Positions 1 through 10,921 of a stretch of 64,000 nt of DNA are shown here, piece by piece. How positions within the stretch are numbered: position 1 is the first letter of the stretch; the number at the start of each line of letters is the position of its first letter. The stretch covers positions 1,229,660 to 1,293,659 of the forward strand of contig VSDK01001740.1 in NCBI GenBank assembly GCA_009767595.1, written 5' to 3'. The stretch comes from Symbiodinium kawagutii (lineage: Eukaryota; Sar; Dinophyceae; Suessiales; Symbiodiniaceae). The translations under genes were made by a program, and so were the position numbers. The notes beneath the pieces were generated by a model. It was not told where the DNA came from. It searched no databases and saw only the letters and a program-made list of their open reading frames with translations.

Positions 1-650
1 TTATTTTTATTTTTTATTATTTATTTTTTTTTTTTTTTCTATTTTTATTTTTCCTTAATTTTTTTTTTCCTCCTCTTCTTAATTCTTCTCGTCCCTTCTT
101 TTCTCTACTCTACTCTTTTCTTCTCTTCTCTACTCATCTCAATTCTTCTCTACTCTTCTCTTCTCTTCTATACTCTTCTCTTCTCAACTCTTCCCTTCCC
201 ACTCTTATTTTTCTTTTCTTTTTTTATTATTTTATTTTTTTATTTTTTTCTATTCTTCTTTTTTTTCTATCCTTCTCTCTCCATATCTCTATTTCCTAAT
301 ATTTATTTTATAAACTAATTTTAAATCCTTACATTTTTTTTTAAAATTTCCTTTAATTATTTAATACTAAATTTATATATAATTTAGTTTTAAATTTTTA
401 ATATTAATTATTTTAAATAATATTTAATTATTTTAATTTTTTTATAATATAATATAAAGAAATTTTATTTTAAAATAAAATATTAAATTTTAATAAATTT
501 AATATTAAAAAAAATAAAATATATTATTAAAATAAAATATAGTAATATTTAATTAATATTTTTATTAAAATAAATTTTAAAAAAAAATATATATATTTTT
601 TTTAAAAGAAAAAAAAAAAAAAAGCCAAACTATTTGTATGATTTATAATT
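1..650. repeat. A+T-rich and polypyrimidine low-complexity block
   Basis: Positions 1-300 are T-rich with many TTCTC/TCTTC units. About 300-620 is almost only A and T with overlapping TTAATATT/AAATAAA-like words. No convincing ORF lies here. Composition is very different from the rest of the window, which is mixed-composition with exon-like islands. It could be a degenerate satellite or a heterochromatic or matrix-like spacer; nothing in it points to an organellar gene. From 650 to 1022 I see no gene, only A+T-rich sequence that could be the 3' flank of the minus-strand gene at 1023-1745. Confidence 0.7.
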
Positions 651-1022
651 TTTACTATATTTTTGTCCTTAGAATTCGGTTTTCTATAAATAAAGTTATT
701 TATTATTCGAGGATCAGGTTACTTCAGTAAGAGTTTACCCAAATTTTTACGGAAGACATTACTATATAAACCCGTATTTTATATATGTTGCAAATTTAGT
801 GATACCCTTGTATCTTAATAGGTATATTATAATCAAATTTAAGTAATAATATAATGTGAAAATAAATATAAAAGTGATATGTATCGATCACATTTCTCGT
901 ATGTCCAATCTTGTAAATTTTTGTGCGTGGTTTTGCTTTGTGATCGTTTGGTCTGTATGTATTTAAAATCGTGCCGATAAAATTTGAGAAATAATAAGCA
1001 TTGGCAATTGGCAACAGATGAA

Positions 1023-1745
1023 TCAGCAGTTCATTCTCAAAGCAAGGCTCACCCAGGACACAAATCCGTGGCGATTGCTGTCTGTAGCCTCAACTGCCAA
1101 TGTCCAATTTCCTAAAGCAGAGGTACCCTGAAAGGCCAACAATGCCTGAAATGGAGAGACGCATCCAGTGCAAGGATGGTCGCTGAAAGTGCAATCCAAA
1201 TCTCCATTCATGTTGTGCTCTTTGAGAATGACATCGCTCAAGGTTGGGCCTCTCAAGGCTATTTTCCAAGATGAAGTGTCCAAGCCCATAGATGAAATGC
1301 TGACCTGAACTTCTTCCAGAATGTATTGCTGCAGTCCGGGCCAAGTAGGCACCACAATAGAAATGTTGAAGTTTCCAGCGGTCGGAGTTTCAAAGTGCGC
1401 CGGTGTCAACACCCAAGGCTTCGCACAGAAATCGCAAGGGCCACAGGCAGTTAGGCACCCACAACCAGCTTTCAGTGATAGATTCGATAATGGTGAGTTG
1501 CAGCAAACCTCGTGGCAATGTGCACAACCAGTTGGATAGCTGGCAGGCAGAGTGTGGTTGAAGCTGACATTGGCCGATGTATTGTATCTGTTCACTGTGA
1601 AGTTGGACCAATTCACAACAGGATGGAAGTCCCAAATCATCGCATGTCCAGCAGAGGTGTTACTACCGTTACCCTCATGGGTAGAATCAGTTGCATCCGC
1701 ACGCAGAACACACGTCGTGAACATGACGAAAATGAGACGAAACAT
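1023..1745 (-). CDS. secreted protein with a proprotein-convertase-type P (Homo B) domain
   Basis: An open frame of 240 codons without visible introns. Residues 1-18 form a hydrophobic start (FRLIFVMFTTCVLRADA) that looks like a signal peptide. Residues 19-120 are rich in Asn-X-Ser/Thr sequons (for example NGSN, NWSN, NTSA, NHT) and cysteines (HCHEVCC, GCGCLTACGPCDFC). About residues 125-240 resemble the beta-sandwich P domain found after subtilisin/kexin proteases: a conserved 'V.V.I...G.D...W.I.L.GP' stretch followed by 'F.G...LGNWTL.V..' and 'G.VSWVSLAL'. No catalytic subtilisin domain is present, so this would be a stand-alone P-domain glycoprotein, possibly wall- or surface-associated. 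That role is inferred. The start is the first ATG before the signal-like segment. Confidence 0.68.
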   Translation of the reverse strand: MFRLIFVMFTTCVLRADATDSTHEGNGSNTSAGHAMIWDFHPVVNWSNFTVNRYNTSANVSFNHTLPASYPTGCAHCHEVCCNSPLSNLSLKAGCGCLTACGPCDFCAKPWVLTPAHFETPTAGNFNISIVVPTWPGLQQYILEEVQVSISSMGLDTSSWKIALRGPTLSDVILKEHNMNGDLDCTFSDHPCTGCVSPFQALLAFQGTSALGNWTLAVEATDSNRHGFVSWVSLALRMNC

Positions 1746-3089
1746 GATGCCATCCCTCGAGGGACAGAAGGATCTCGTTGTGTCTGAGGTACAACTTTCT
1801 TTCTGTCAGTGGTCGTAGAACTCTGATTCTGTCTCTCTTTACTTGTCACAAAGTCAGGTAATGTCAGTGAGATCATTGGGTTCTTTGCGGCTTGTGTTGG
1901 TATCCATTGAGGGACGGTGATATCGCAGCGTTTGAGTTTAACACTTCCAACTGATCTTGAAAACAAAGATGTGACACAAGCTCAATTAAATCTTACTCAA
2001 CATTTAGATCAAGTAGACTGAGTAGACTTACCAGCGGCCTGTTTTAGATCTTTGGATTTGTTCTAACTCTTGGGAGTTCATCAGGTAGACCAGCTGTTTG
2101 CTGAACGGCACTCGGGGTTCAGTTGGCCTTCTGAGAGCCAAGGTGGCGAAGCAGCCATGATCCCATGCCAAAAAAGAACAACTACAAGAAGCGCTTCGGG
2201 TTGGTGGTCATGATCTTGGGGTGGTCAACACCTGCTCCTGTTCCGTGCCACTGCTTATATGCGCATGTTTATGTATAAATATGTAGCTGATTTGCTTATA
2301 TACATATATGCCCATATGTGAGCCCCTGTCCAAATTATTCCCTAGCTGAAGGTCACAGCAGTTTGGAGAGTGTGTTGTCGTTCAAGTCTTGAATGATTTT
2401 GTTTTTGGTGAGTGTATTGTCGCTTTCCAACTCTCATTCAGTTGTTTTTCGATGAGGACAACCTACAGACTCCTTTTCCTATTTCACACATTGTGACCAT
2501 TGCTCATATATAGCATGTACATGTATACAATATATGTACATGTACTATCATGATCTATCATGGACTTCCATATTATGATCATGATTGATATGTGTGCAGA
2601 AGATTTGTGTGGTCAGTATGCCTCGCTGCGAAAGAATGTCACAAGTTTCCCCAGAAAGTGTCGAGCCGCGGCGACCCTTTTTGGGACGCACTCACTCCGG
2701 GTCTGGTGCCTCAGCGAATTTCTTGGAAGGACTAAGGACATATCCTCAGGTGTACAAACTTATCCTAATTTCATATCTTTGATTTTCCTTCCATAAGACA
2801 TGGAAAAGGTTGGCCATTAATTGGTTGGCCCACGGTTTCCATCTACCAAAATCAGACATTTGGGCAACACACCCCTGTCCTGAAATTGCAATTGCGCAAA
2901 GACCACTGTGCTGTGTGCATTTACCCGACACTTTGCTTCTTACCGAAGCTGATGGGCACTACCTTTCCCCATGGGTTCACGAATCCCGAAAAGCAAAGAA
3001 AAAAAAGAAAAATAGAAATTCTGCACACCTACGGATCACTTCATCAACCATGGCAACCACAGCAGTAGCCATTATGCTTCTAAAGTGAT
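1746..3089. other. gene-poor spacer
   Basis: About 1.3 kb between the P-domain gene and the ORF at 3090. It contains ATATATG/ATGTACATG-type repeats near 2260-2330 and 2510-2590 and several short open frames of under 95 codons on both strands, none with recognisable similarity. I see no gene I can support. Confidence 0.5.
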
Positions 3090-3413
3090 TCAAACTTCTT
3101 CAAAATTTATGCTTCCAAATTCTTCTAAAGTGATTGAATTGGACCCCTCCAAATATTGTGGAGGCCATCTGCCATCTCTCTTAGCAACAAAACTCTGCGA
3201 CCCATCACCATTCCCATCCATTCCCTCCAAATGGAGTGGTGAACATTTGCTGGGGGAACCCTCCAGAGGAAAGTAGGGCTGACTTTGATTCCGGTAGCTG
3301 TAGATGAGGACGAGCATCCCGAGGATCCAAGCAAAATTCAAAATCTCACAGAGTATGACAGAAGAACCGGCAGCAACGGTTTGGTGTGGCAATAAGACTA
3401 TAGAGCCCAGCAC
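3090..3413 (-). CDS. possible terminal exon of a single-pass membrane protein
   Basis: An open frame of about 108 codons ends in TGA at 3090. It encodes one strongly hydrophobic helix (around ILNFAWILGMLVLIYSY) followed by a basic, then glycine- and aspartate-rich tail. No ATG opens the frame before the hydrophobic part, so it would be a 3' exon rather than a full gene. I do not recognise a family. The 3' end overlaps an imperfect duplication of 'CTTCTAAAGTGATT'. Moderate length and a sensible membrane topology are the only support. Confidence 0.33.
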   Translation of the reverse strand: MLGSIVLLPHQTVAAGSSVILCEILNFAWILGMLVLIYSYRNQSQPYFPLEGSPSKCSPLHLEGMDGNGDGSQSFVAKRDGRWPPQYLEGSNSITLEEFGSINFEEV

Positions 3414-4185
3414 AAGCTAAGAAGTCTTGTAGCGTGCTTGGTCTTTGTTTGTTCATTGCTTGCGGATGAATCGATTTAGCCTCCGTATGGCAGGGAGAGC
3501 GAATAAAACTGTGTAATAACGGTGCAAACCGATGGCATTCCTTCGCTGATAGTGCAACACTTTTCTTATCAGGCTCAAAGAAACACCCTTTCAGATTTCA
3601 ACGGTTTTGATTGCTCCCTTTGTTGGCGGTGAGCCCTTGTTACTATCGTTCAATGGTCAAGCAACCGACATGTGACAAGAAATGTTGCTTCCAAAAATGA
3701 GTTGTTGTCCCAAAAGCAAACACGTTCCTTGTTGGTGTAGGGGGCATCGCCACACACTGCAAACAAATAACAGCGGATGTTTGGTCAAACCCATGCAGAA
3801 CAAACCATTCTGTATAATTGTTGGATAGAGATCCCAAAAAATACCATTGACCATCTCTATAAACCACTATTCAAAAATTGCTCAACCATATGCTTAACCA
3901 TCAGTAGCCATCATTGATCATCATTGAATTTGTTAATCATCAATCCGAACCATCATTATGATCAAGTTAATGAATGACTATTGGATGGCTCATCTATGGC
4001 TAATAGATGGCTAATGAATGAACACCACCATCCCAAGCATCACCATTGACCGCAGCTGTGGTTGATCTCAGTGCCAGGAAACCTTGGTGCTGTCCTTGCT
4101 GGCCTTGGCAGCGTCCTGGCAGGATGAGACACATGGAGGTGAGATTGAGATTTTTGTACAGATTCTAGCGGATTATATAGATATG

Positions 4186-4269
4186 TATGGATGGATAGAT
4201 AGATAGATAGATAGGTAGATAGGTAGATAGGTAGATAGGTAGATAGATAGATAGATGTATATATATATG

Positions 4270-4300
<31 letters not shown>

Positions 4301-4302
4301 GA
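4186..4302. repeat. compound microsatellite (GATA/GGTA then TA)
   Basis: Tetranucleotide GATA and AGGT variants run from about 4186 to 4256 and pass into TATA/TATG repeats to about 4302. The translated frames here (for example the Ile/Tyr-rich minus frame) are artefacts of the repeat. Confidence 0.9.
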
Positions 4303-4929
4303 CGTCAGATTATTTAGAATGTATATAGATATATGATATAGATGTGATGTATGTGAATTCATATAGTCGTGTCTATGTTTTGACCAGTCGTATCTATGTT
4401 TTAAGCGGAACATGTTTCAACTGGACATCTTGATAAAGCACTTGGATGATGACTGCAGAAGCGCATATATACTCGATGATCTTCAACGGTTTCTGAGCTA
4501 ACTAATAAGTGTGGGGTACAGTACCACTTTGTAGCTTCACCCTACACCACGATCGTGGAAAGAAAACGATTCCAGTACATCCCAAGTGGGATAAGAGCTC
4601 TGAACCATCAACAGTTGCTTCTGACGTTGGATAGTTCTGCAAAGATCATGAGATCACCCGGGAGGCATGGGAAGGCTATCGGACTTGGTGAAGGAATTCC
4701 TTGCTGTGAAGGACTTCCACCACCGATCTCTCCTCTCGTAGCTTTTGCAGCTGCTCCTGAGGGCAAGGAATGGGAGCCCCGAGCCCCAGATGCTCGGAGT
4801 GCTTTCTTCAATGCACCTAGGAGTCCTAGGAGTTGGAAGGACATGGAAATGTAGAGATCTGCATGGAAGGCATCGCTCCGAAATGCCTTTTTTCCGGTTC
4901 ATCATGCCCCTTGATGCCCCTTGATGCAC

Positions 4930-5100
4930 CTTGCAAATGGCAATCTGAGTCTTCAATTTTGAAGCAGCAGAAAATGCCCCTGGCTCCTCGTGCACCTTGC
5001 GTCTCTCTTCCAACCATGCTGTGATGTTTGCCGCCGCCTCCTGTTCCAGGTATGCAGAAACGATCTGGTGTCGATGAATGATGTACTCCAAAAAGAGTGA
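4930..5100 (-). CDS. candidate exon, charged helical protein, unknown
   Basis: The minus frame reads a helix-like, charged peptide (AYLEQEAAANITAWLEERRK, then an Ala/Lys-rich stretch ending AICK) and stops exactly at a GT donor after AAG at 4930. Further along the minus strand (about 4810-4690) a second stretch of the same character (PQEQLQKLREERSVVEVLHS) could be the next exon, joined in phase 0 through an AG|C acceptor. The composition suggests a coiled coil. I do not recognise a family; the 5' boundary is a guess. Confidence 0.3.
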
Positions 5101-5275
5101 AAAACTACCACTTCTTTTTGTGATCCACACACTTGTCGGAGGGTTGTGACCTCCCAGATAGAGAGGGAGATACGTTTTCCACAAAAATGGCTATTTGGCT
5201 TTGCACAACGAGTGCACCGTATCAAAGGAAACAGCCAAGATGTTCGAAAGGCTGCAGAAATCCGTTCCAATCATA

Positions 5276-5277
5276 AC

Positions 5278-5312
<35 letters not shown>
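5276..5312. repeat. (GATT)n microsatellite
   Basis: About nine tandem copies of the tetranucleotide TGAT/GATT. Confidence 0.95.
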
Positions 5313-5313
<1 letters not shown>

Positions 5314-6397
5314 AGTGGTTAGATGCGGTTAGAAATGGTTGGTAGTTCATTAGTAGCTTCTGAAACACCAGACACCAAAGATATCCAAAGATCCTAATTG
5401 TCTTTCAGGCCACTGCAATCACCCTAGCCCTTCAGTGGACAAGTTTGTTACAGCCTCCCATTGGTCCGCAGCAACACATCGCCGTCGCAAACCCTCTCAG
5501 AGGTGGTTGGGTTGAAAACCCTTAGAATGATGGTCGCGGAGAGAGGCAGAATTTGCTCTTAGGCATCCGTGCATTGCTCGTCGCCATCCAAAGGATAAAA
5601 AAACCGGAGCAATGACCACGGTTTTATTCCACGATTTGTGGCACTGGTGCTGGTGATCAGCTCACCTCACAAGGAAACATCACCCTCACCAACCAGCTTT
5701 GCACCGCCTCAGGTTTGTTCTTGAAGAACATGAAGTAGCCTGGTCGACAAAGCGTGCCCCTGCGTGTGCTAGCAATCCTTCATAAAATGCTTGATGATTC
5801 GCAAATCAGAACCACCTGCCGTCGAAAATAGGACATCTGCCTCCCAGCTTATCATTCTCAAACGGTGGCAGGACATCTCTGGTTCTCAGTCATGGCTGGG
5901 TGTTGAACATTGTTGTGACTGGCCAACATCAGTACAGTGCAATCCTTTGATCATGCAGAGGGCCCAAGGTATCGCCAAAGTTGCCACCGTTCTCAGAATT
6001 GGTTAATCGATGGATGCGGATTGACATAACCAACATAAACCAACATGTATCCCTCGTATTTGCAGGGTACTAATCACCAACCATCAACATGGGTCTTGGC
6101 AACGCTTGCCCGGTCAGGCCACAGGCCACTGCGATCAACCATATCTTGGCTCAACAGTTCCACTGGATTCCACACCTTGTAGCTCTGCCATGCTCAGTCC
6201 TTCATCCTGGTCGCGAAGACTTGAGGCTATCAATGGGCCCCTCTCGGAACTATCAACCAATCAAAAAGCATTTGTAAGATTATGTACTGTAAGTCTTAAG
6301 TAAGGTAAGATGATGTAAGATGATGTAAGATGTAAAATGTTCATCTTCAGTGGGCAGTAAAGAGAAATGTACCAAAGATCCCGCATTTACTGCCCGG
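5313..6397. other. no supported gene
   Basis: Roughly 1.1 kb of mixed sequence downstream of the BCS1-like gene on the minus strand. Several short open frames occur on the plus strand (5791-6006, 6089-6303), but they show no recognisable domain or consistent splice context. Additional 3' exons or the 3' UTR of the BCS1-like gene could lie here. Confidence 0.4.
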
Positions 6398-6433
6398 GCC
6401 TGAAATTTGGGTGTAGCCTGAAATTTGGGTGTA
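6398..6433. repeat. perfect 18-bp tandem duplication
   Basis: The unit GCCTGAAATTTGGGTGTA occurs twice back to back, just 3' of the last proposed BCS1-like exon. Confidence 0.95.
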
Positions 6434-6466
6434 GCTACTCTTGGGCCGAAGCGTGTTCATGCTTGT

Positions 6467-9400
6467 TCATGCCACTGTAGCAAAGATGTCAATCACTGGA
6501 GATTGCCTCCCCCTCGGCTCCTCGCACACAGTGGCAAATGTCTCGGACAAGTCCTGGCATTGAAAAGCCTACAAGACATCCATGCAATTTTTGCCACAGT
6601 GGCTACCTTATTGTGGTTTGCAGCACATTTTCAAGGTGAGACGTCTCGAACAAGCAAAGTGGTCAGCAAAGGCCAAATGGGGCAGGTCAAAACACACATG
6701 AATTCGAGCCCAGATTCAGCCATCATCTGCCAGAACTCCTGGCCACTCGGTTTCCCCCACCCCAACCCGACATCAGCTTCCGGAGCTTCCTCTTGACCTG
6801 GAAAGAAGCGGAGGTACATGGCCTTCAGCTGCCACCTTTCAGGGCCAACGGAGCCACAACTGGACAAGCTGCCTTCCAGTCACTCAAATAAATAGTTTAC
6901 CATCACAAATAACAGGAAGCGATACTACCAGAAACAAATGGGATATAAAAGTATCCATGAGCAAAGGTATACATACATATATATATAATATATATATATA
7001 TATACTCTGATTTTCAAGTTATATAAGTTTATCCATGAGCAAAATCGATCACAAATGCTTCAGAACGAGCTGCAACGACAGCTTGAGCCCCTGCCAGGCT
7101 TGGGGATCCCCCACCTGGATGCCAGGCCGATGTACACGGACAAATCCACACGACCTGGACGAACCTGGGAGGTGAGGCTGGGAACCCAATGGGTTTAGCT
7201 GTTCGCCCAGTGGCATCATCTACGAATTCTCAACAAAATGTGCCACAAATCTGTGATTATTCTGGTTATTCATCTGGTTCATGAGAGTGGATGATGACTG
7301 ATGATGACTTCTGATGACTTTAAATTTTGTAATGAGCACATGCCTTCGGCATCCTGAAGTGACACATAGGATATCGTGTAGATTGGTCCTCAACGGTGAT
7401 AAGCTTCAAATTGCTCATCTGCACGCAGAGAAATTTGCAAAGATGCTATTTCAAATTCTGAATCCTCAACATCCCGGGACGTACGAAATTAGTGAGGTGC
7501 TTATATAGATGGCCGGATATCCACTGTAAAACCTGGATCTCTGCGTCACAAAAGCAGTGATCCGCTCACACCGGGGACTAGTCTTCTCCACTTTCCGTGT
7601 GCAACTGCGGCACAAATACAGTGCAACTCTAAGAAAAGGCAGGAGCTGACAGAGTCAAATCGCTGTGACTCCTGAGTTTCCAGACCAATGCGCGAGGAAG
7701 CGCATGGTAATGATTGGTTGTCATGAAGACCACGCGTTCCTCGGGCGATGAATAGGGACAGCACGGCAACCCCACAGAGTACCAAGGAGATTCGAACTGA
7801 CCGGTGCCACCAGAGGATTCTGAGCAATTGCAAGCACGTGCAGGCACCCTATACCCTGCCTCTGTGGCAATGACGCCGTCCAAGGCATTCAGCAAACCAC
7901 TGAAGCTCACACGAGTGACCTCGGGAGCTGTGTCCGAAAGTGGAAAATTCTACGTTCCAAAAACATTCAAATAAAGTCACATGGTCGTTGAAGGGTATGG
8001 TTCCAGAAATGTCAAATAACATGAACATCGCATTTTCAATAGTTTGACAAGGGATCGGTAGCAAGTGCTTCCAGGTTCTTGAGCAAAAACCTAATTCTCG
8101 ACAAAAACTGAGACCGTATTGCAGCAATAGGTTAACTAAATTGTTTTGAGGGAGACTGTATAAATGTCACGTTGGAATGATGTTCAAACTTTGAAACCTG
8201 TTTGTTTGATGTTTTTGAGTGATGGAAAGCACCGTTCTCTATCCCATCATTACAGTCTCTTTAACAGCAATCATACCTTCAGAAACACACCAAATATGAA
8301 CCAACCAAATCCAAATTCTGCTGGGATGTTTCGTTCTGGCGTTGGTTCTGACCCATCCCCAATTTTCTGGGTTCGGTGTTCAGGTTGCCGCCTTCCACTG
8401 ACCATTATCATCCATTATCCATGAACTGACCAATCCGTGAATCCGTTGGTGAATGGCAGGTGACTCCCCGCGAAAGGCGTAACCGTAAGCCCCAAAAGAA
8501 GCTGGGCTTCAGGGGTCACACCCACCACAGCCATGACCCACCAGGACGCCCCACACCAGCATAAGGACCCGAAGGGTCATGAGGCGTCTGCTGGGACACC
8601 GCGAAATCCACATCCTGGAGGCCGTAGTGCAACGAATAATGAGATATGATCCACCATGCTTGATAGCAGTTGGTAATAACAGCGGCTCATGGTGGCTATG
8701 TAGATGTCCCGAACCACCATCTTTACAGTAGGAAAATAATGCAAGATCAAGAAGAGGTGTTTTCAGCAGATGTGTTGGCTCATCCCCGAGTATCAACATA
8801 GCTAAGAATGGTTAGTACTATGTTGACAGTCAATGGTTCACAGGTGGTTACTGGTCAGGCTGGTTGATGACCAGCAATAATACCTAACAAGTTAATAACG
8901 AACGATACCCAGCATAAATGTGTTCACCAACAGGAAATGAATCCTTCTGGGTCAAAGTGAAGATGACGAGCAACAATGATATTCTGTGCCAGCGTGGGGT
9001 ACCACCATAGGCAGCCCTAGTTGCTGGGGTCTCCTGCTGATGCTGATTGCTTGGATCGTGGAAAATCACATGCATATAGATAAATCCAGTCTGCATGATA
9101 AATGGTCAATGGTCAACATCATCGAGAAGTGCTACGAGAAGCCAAGCCATCAACTACATCACGTCGTAGCAATTTGGGAGAGGGCTTGTTAGCGGGAACC
9201 TGAGACAGGCACCTACTCTGGGATTGGAAGGTGACAGCTCTTGACAAAAAACACTCTCCGATACCTAAAATAATCTGGCAGCCGTGGAGCAATCAATACA
9301 CCTTGCGACCCGGAATTCAACGTGCCAATGTCTGCACAAAACTGGACTCAGCCTAAAAAACACTACAACTTTCTACAACCTAAACTTACTATAACTTGCT

Positions 9401-10141
9401 AAAACTGAGCTTACATAATACATACCCAGCTTCTGTGAGTTACCTTCAAGTTTCTTTCTGGACCTTTCTGGACCAACTCCAACTGCTCCTTGGTCCTCTC
9501 CCCGCGCCTCCAACAGCACGACACATCGTGGAGGCACCAGGGCCAGCATGTGCGCGAGCCTAGAAACGTGCGGCTTCCAATCCAAATGACGCAGAAACTT
9601 TCTGTGGATTCGCGTTCTTCTGGATGTTTCCTGTGGATATCAGCAAAACTCACGTATTGAACTCGGTAATTCAGTGTCACAAATTTAATCATATCTGTGT
9701 ATATGCAAAATATATGTACCTGTCTCATTGATAAGCTGTTCGGACAAACCAAGAAATTTCGCCAACTTGGCCACTGGCACATCACCGCACTAGCCGCACT
9801 AGTTTATTTGTGACGTGGGGACACTTGCAATTAGCACCTGTAAATGGTGCATAATAAATGAACATGATTGCTTTGTCAAAAGACCTACAGATCGTTGACA
9901 GTCTCTGACAGAGTTCACAAGAGTTCATGCTGACATGGTTGTGTTTATTGTGTTCCTTTGTAGTAGTGAGAGAAATTTTGACGCAACCTTTTCAACGCTT
10001 GAACATTCTCCCTCTTGTCAACTGTGTTCACTCAACGATCGCATTCAGATTTCACAATTCAAAAATGGCAGTGGACCACAGTGCTCCGCCTGTCATCCGT
10101 CATGCTTGGATCTCCAAGGTTTAGAACGCAGATGTTGTAGC
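6467..10141 (-). CDS. BCS1-like AAA ATPase, eight 3' exons
   Basis: Eight short exons join in phase: 10141-10090, 9559-9508, 8614-8555, 7919-7860, 7739-7686, 7164-7115, 6835-6790 and 6553-6467 (TGA). In order they encode YNICVLNL..SMTDDR, then LALVPPRCVVLLE|DVDF (Walker B with its two acidic residues split by an intron), SFSGLLNALDGVIATE|ERVV, FMTTNHY, VRPGRVDLSVYIGLAS (the arginine-finger region) and AMYLRFFPGQE. This succession is diagnostic of the BCS1 branch of AAA ATPases, which in mitochondria translocate the folded Rieske protein across the inner membrane into complex III. Every acceptor is AG|G. Donors are GC (after 10090, 9508, 7860), GT (8555, 7686, 7115) and GA (6790). The C-terminal 28 residues are less certain. 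Exons carrying the P-loop lie 5.4 kb upstream (15518-15956). Confidence 0.82.
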
Positions 10142-10921
10142 CTGAGCTGCGATCTGCGGCTGCCAGGTCGACTCCAAGGTGCTGATCCCAACCCTCTGGT
10201 GCCGAGTCACCGAGTCGACCCGACAAGGCAGACACAAATGAGGACCTCAGACCAAAGCACCGCCGTTGCGAAAAGGTAAATTGAAAAGTTCATCTTTTTC
10301 TACTTTCGAGGTATTTTGGGATACTTGTTTAAGACTTATTGGATGCTAATTTGCCTTATCTTATTCTATGATGATTTGTGGATCAGTCATTGTTTGGCTT
10401 CCAGGGCCATGAATTGTGTTCAGCTCTGCTAACTCAGCCTCCAAAGATTCGGGCCCAAACCTGCAGATTCCTCAGATTCCTCTTTACCAACTGAAATTAC
10501 AATGAATGTGCTGCGCAAAGATGATTAAACATGTGTTCATATGTGCACTGTGAGCTCGTCTTCTTGACACAAAAGAACATGCCATCGATGTCCATTCAGA
10601 TTCCTTGCACCTGGGAGAAGAGCAATGACAACTCCCAATTGATCTCTAGCCCCAACATGCCGGTTTGAATAACTTCACCTTCAACAAATGTGAATTTCTA
10701 TGAATTGGATTGAATTGGTAAAAACAAACTGCCGGTCATCGCAGCGGGCCAATCTTCCCTTCTTTAAATTCGGGCTCAAGATACACAGCCGCAAATATTT
10801 CCTTACGATTCAATGCTGGGTCTTGCACAATAGATTGCCCCCTTGCAGGATGTTGGTTGATCCAAATGCGCCGCATGTTTTGCTTCCGTTGAGTCAAGTC
10901 TCGCACGAAACATCAACTGAA

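Noticed and set aside
300..620. Very A+T-rich block as a possible organellar insertion
   Set aside because: No cox1, cob, cox3 or rRNA-like stretch is visible, only low-complexity A/T words.
4165..4413. Ile/Tyr-rich ORF
   Set aside because: Translation of GATA/TA microsatellite; the similar cases at 12.8, 20.7, 24.4 and 58.5 kb are rejected for the same reason.
10385..10440. GGCCCTGGAAGCCAAACA on the minus strand as the missing P-loop of the BCS1-like gene
   Set aside because: It would read GPGSQT rather than GxxGxGKS/T, and the true Walker A was found at 15.5 kb.
10765..10780. GGGCTCAAG resembling the 3' end of the dinoflagellate spliced leader (also near 47724)
   Set aside because: Only about nine bases agree; the preceding CCGTAGCCATTTT part is absent, so this is not a leader relic.
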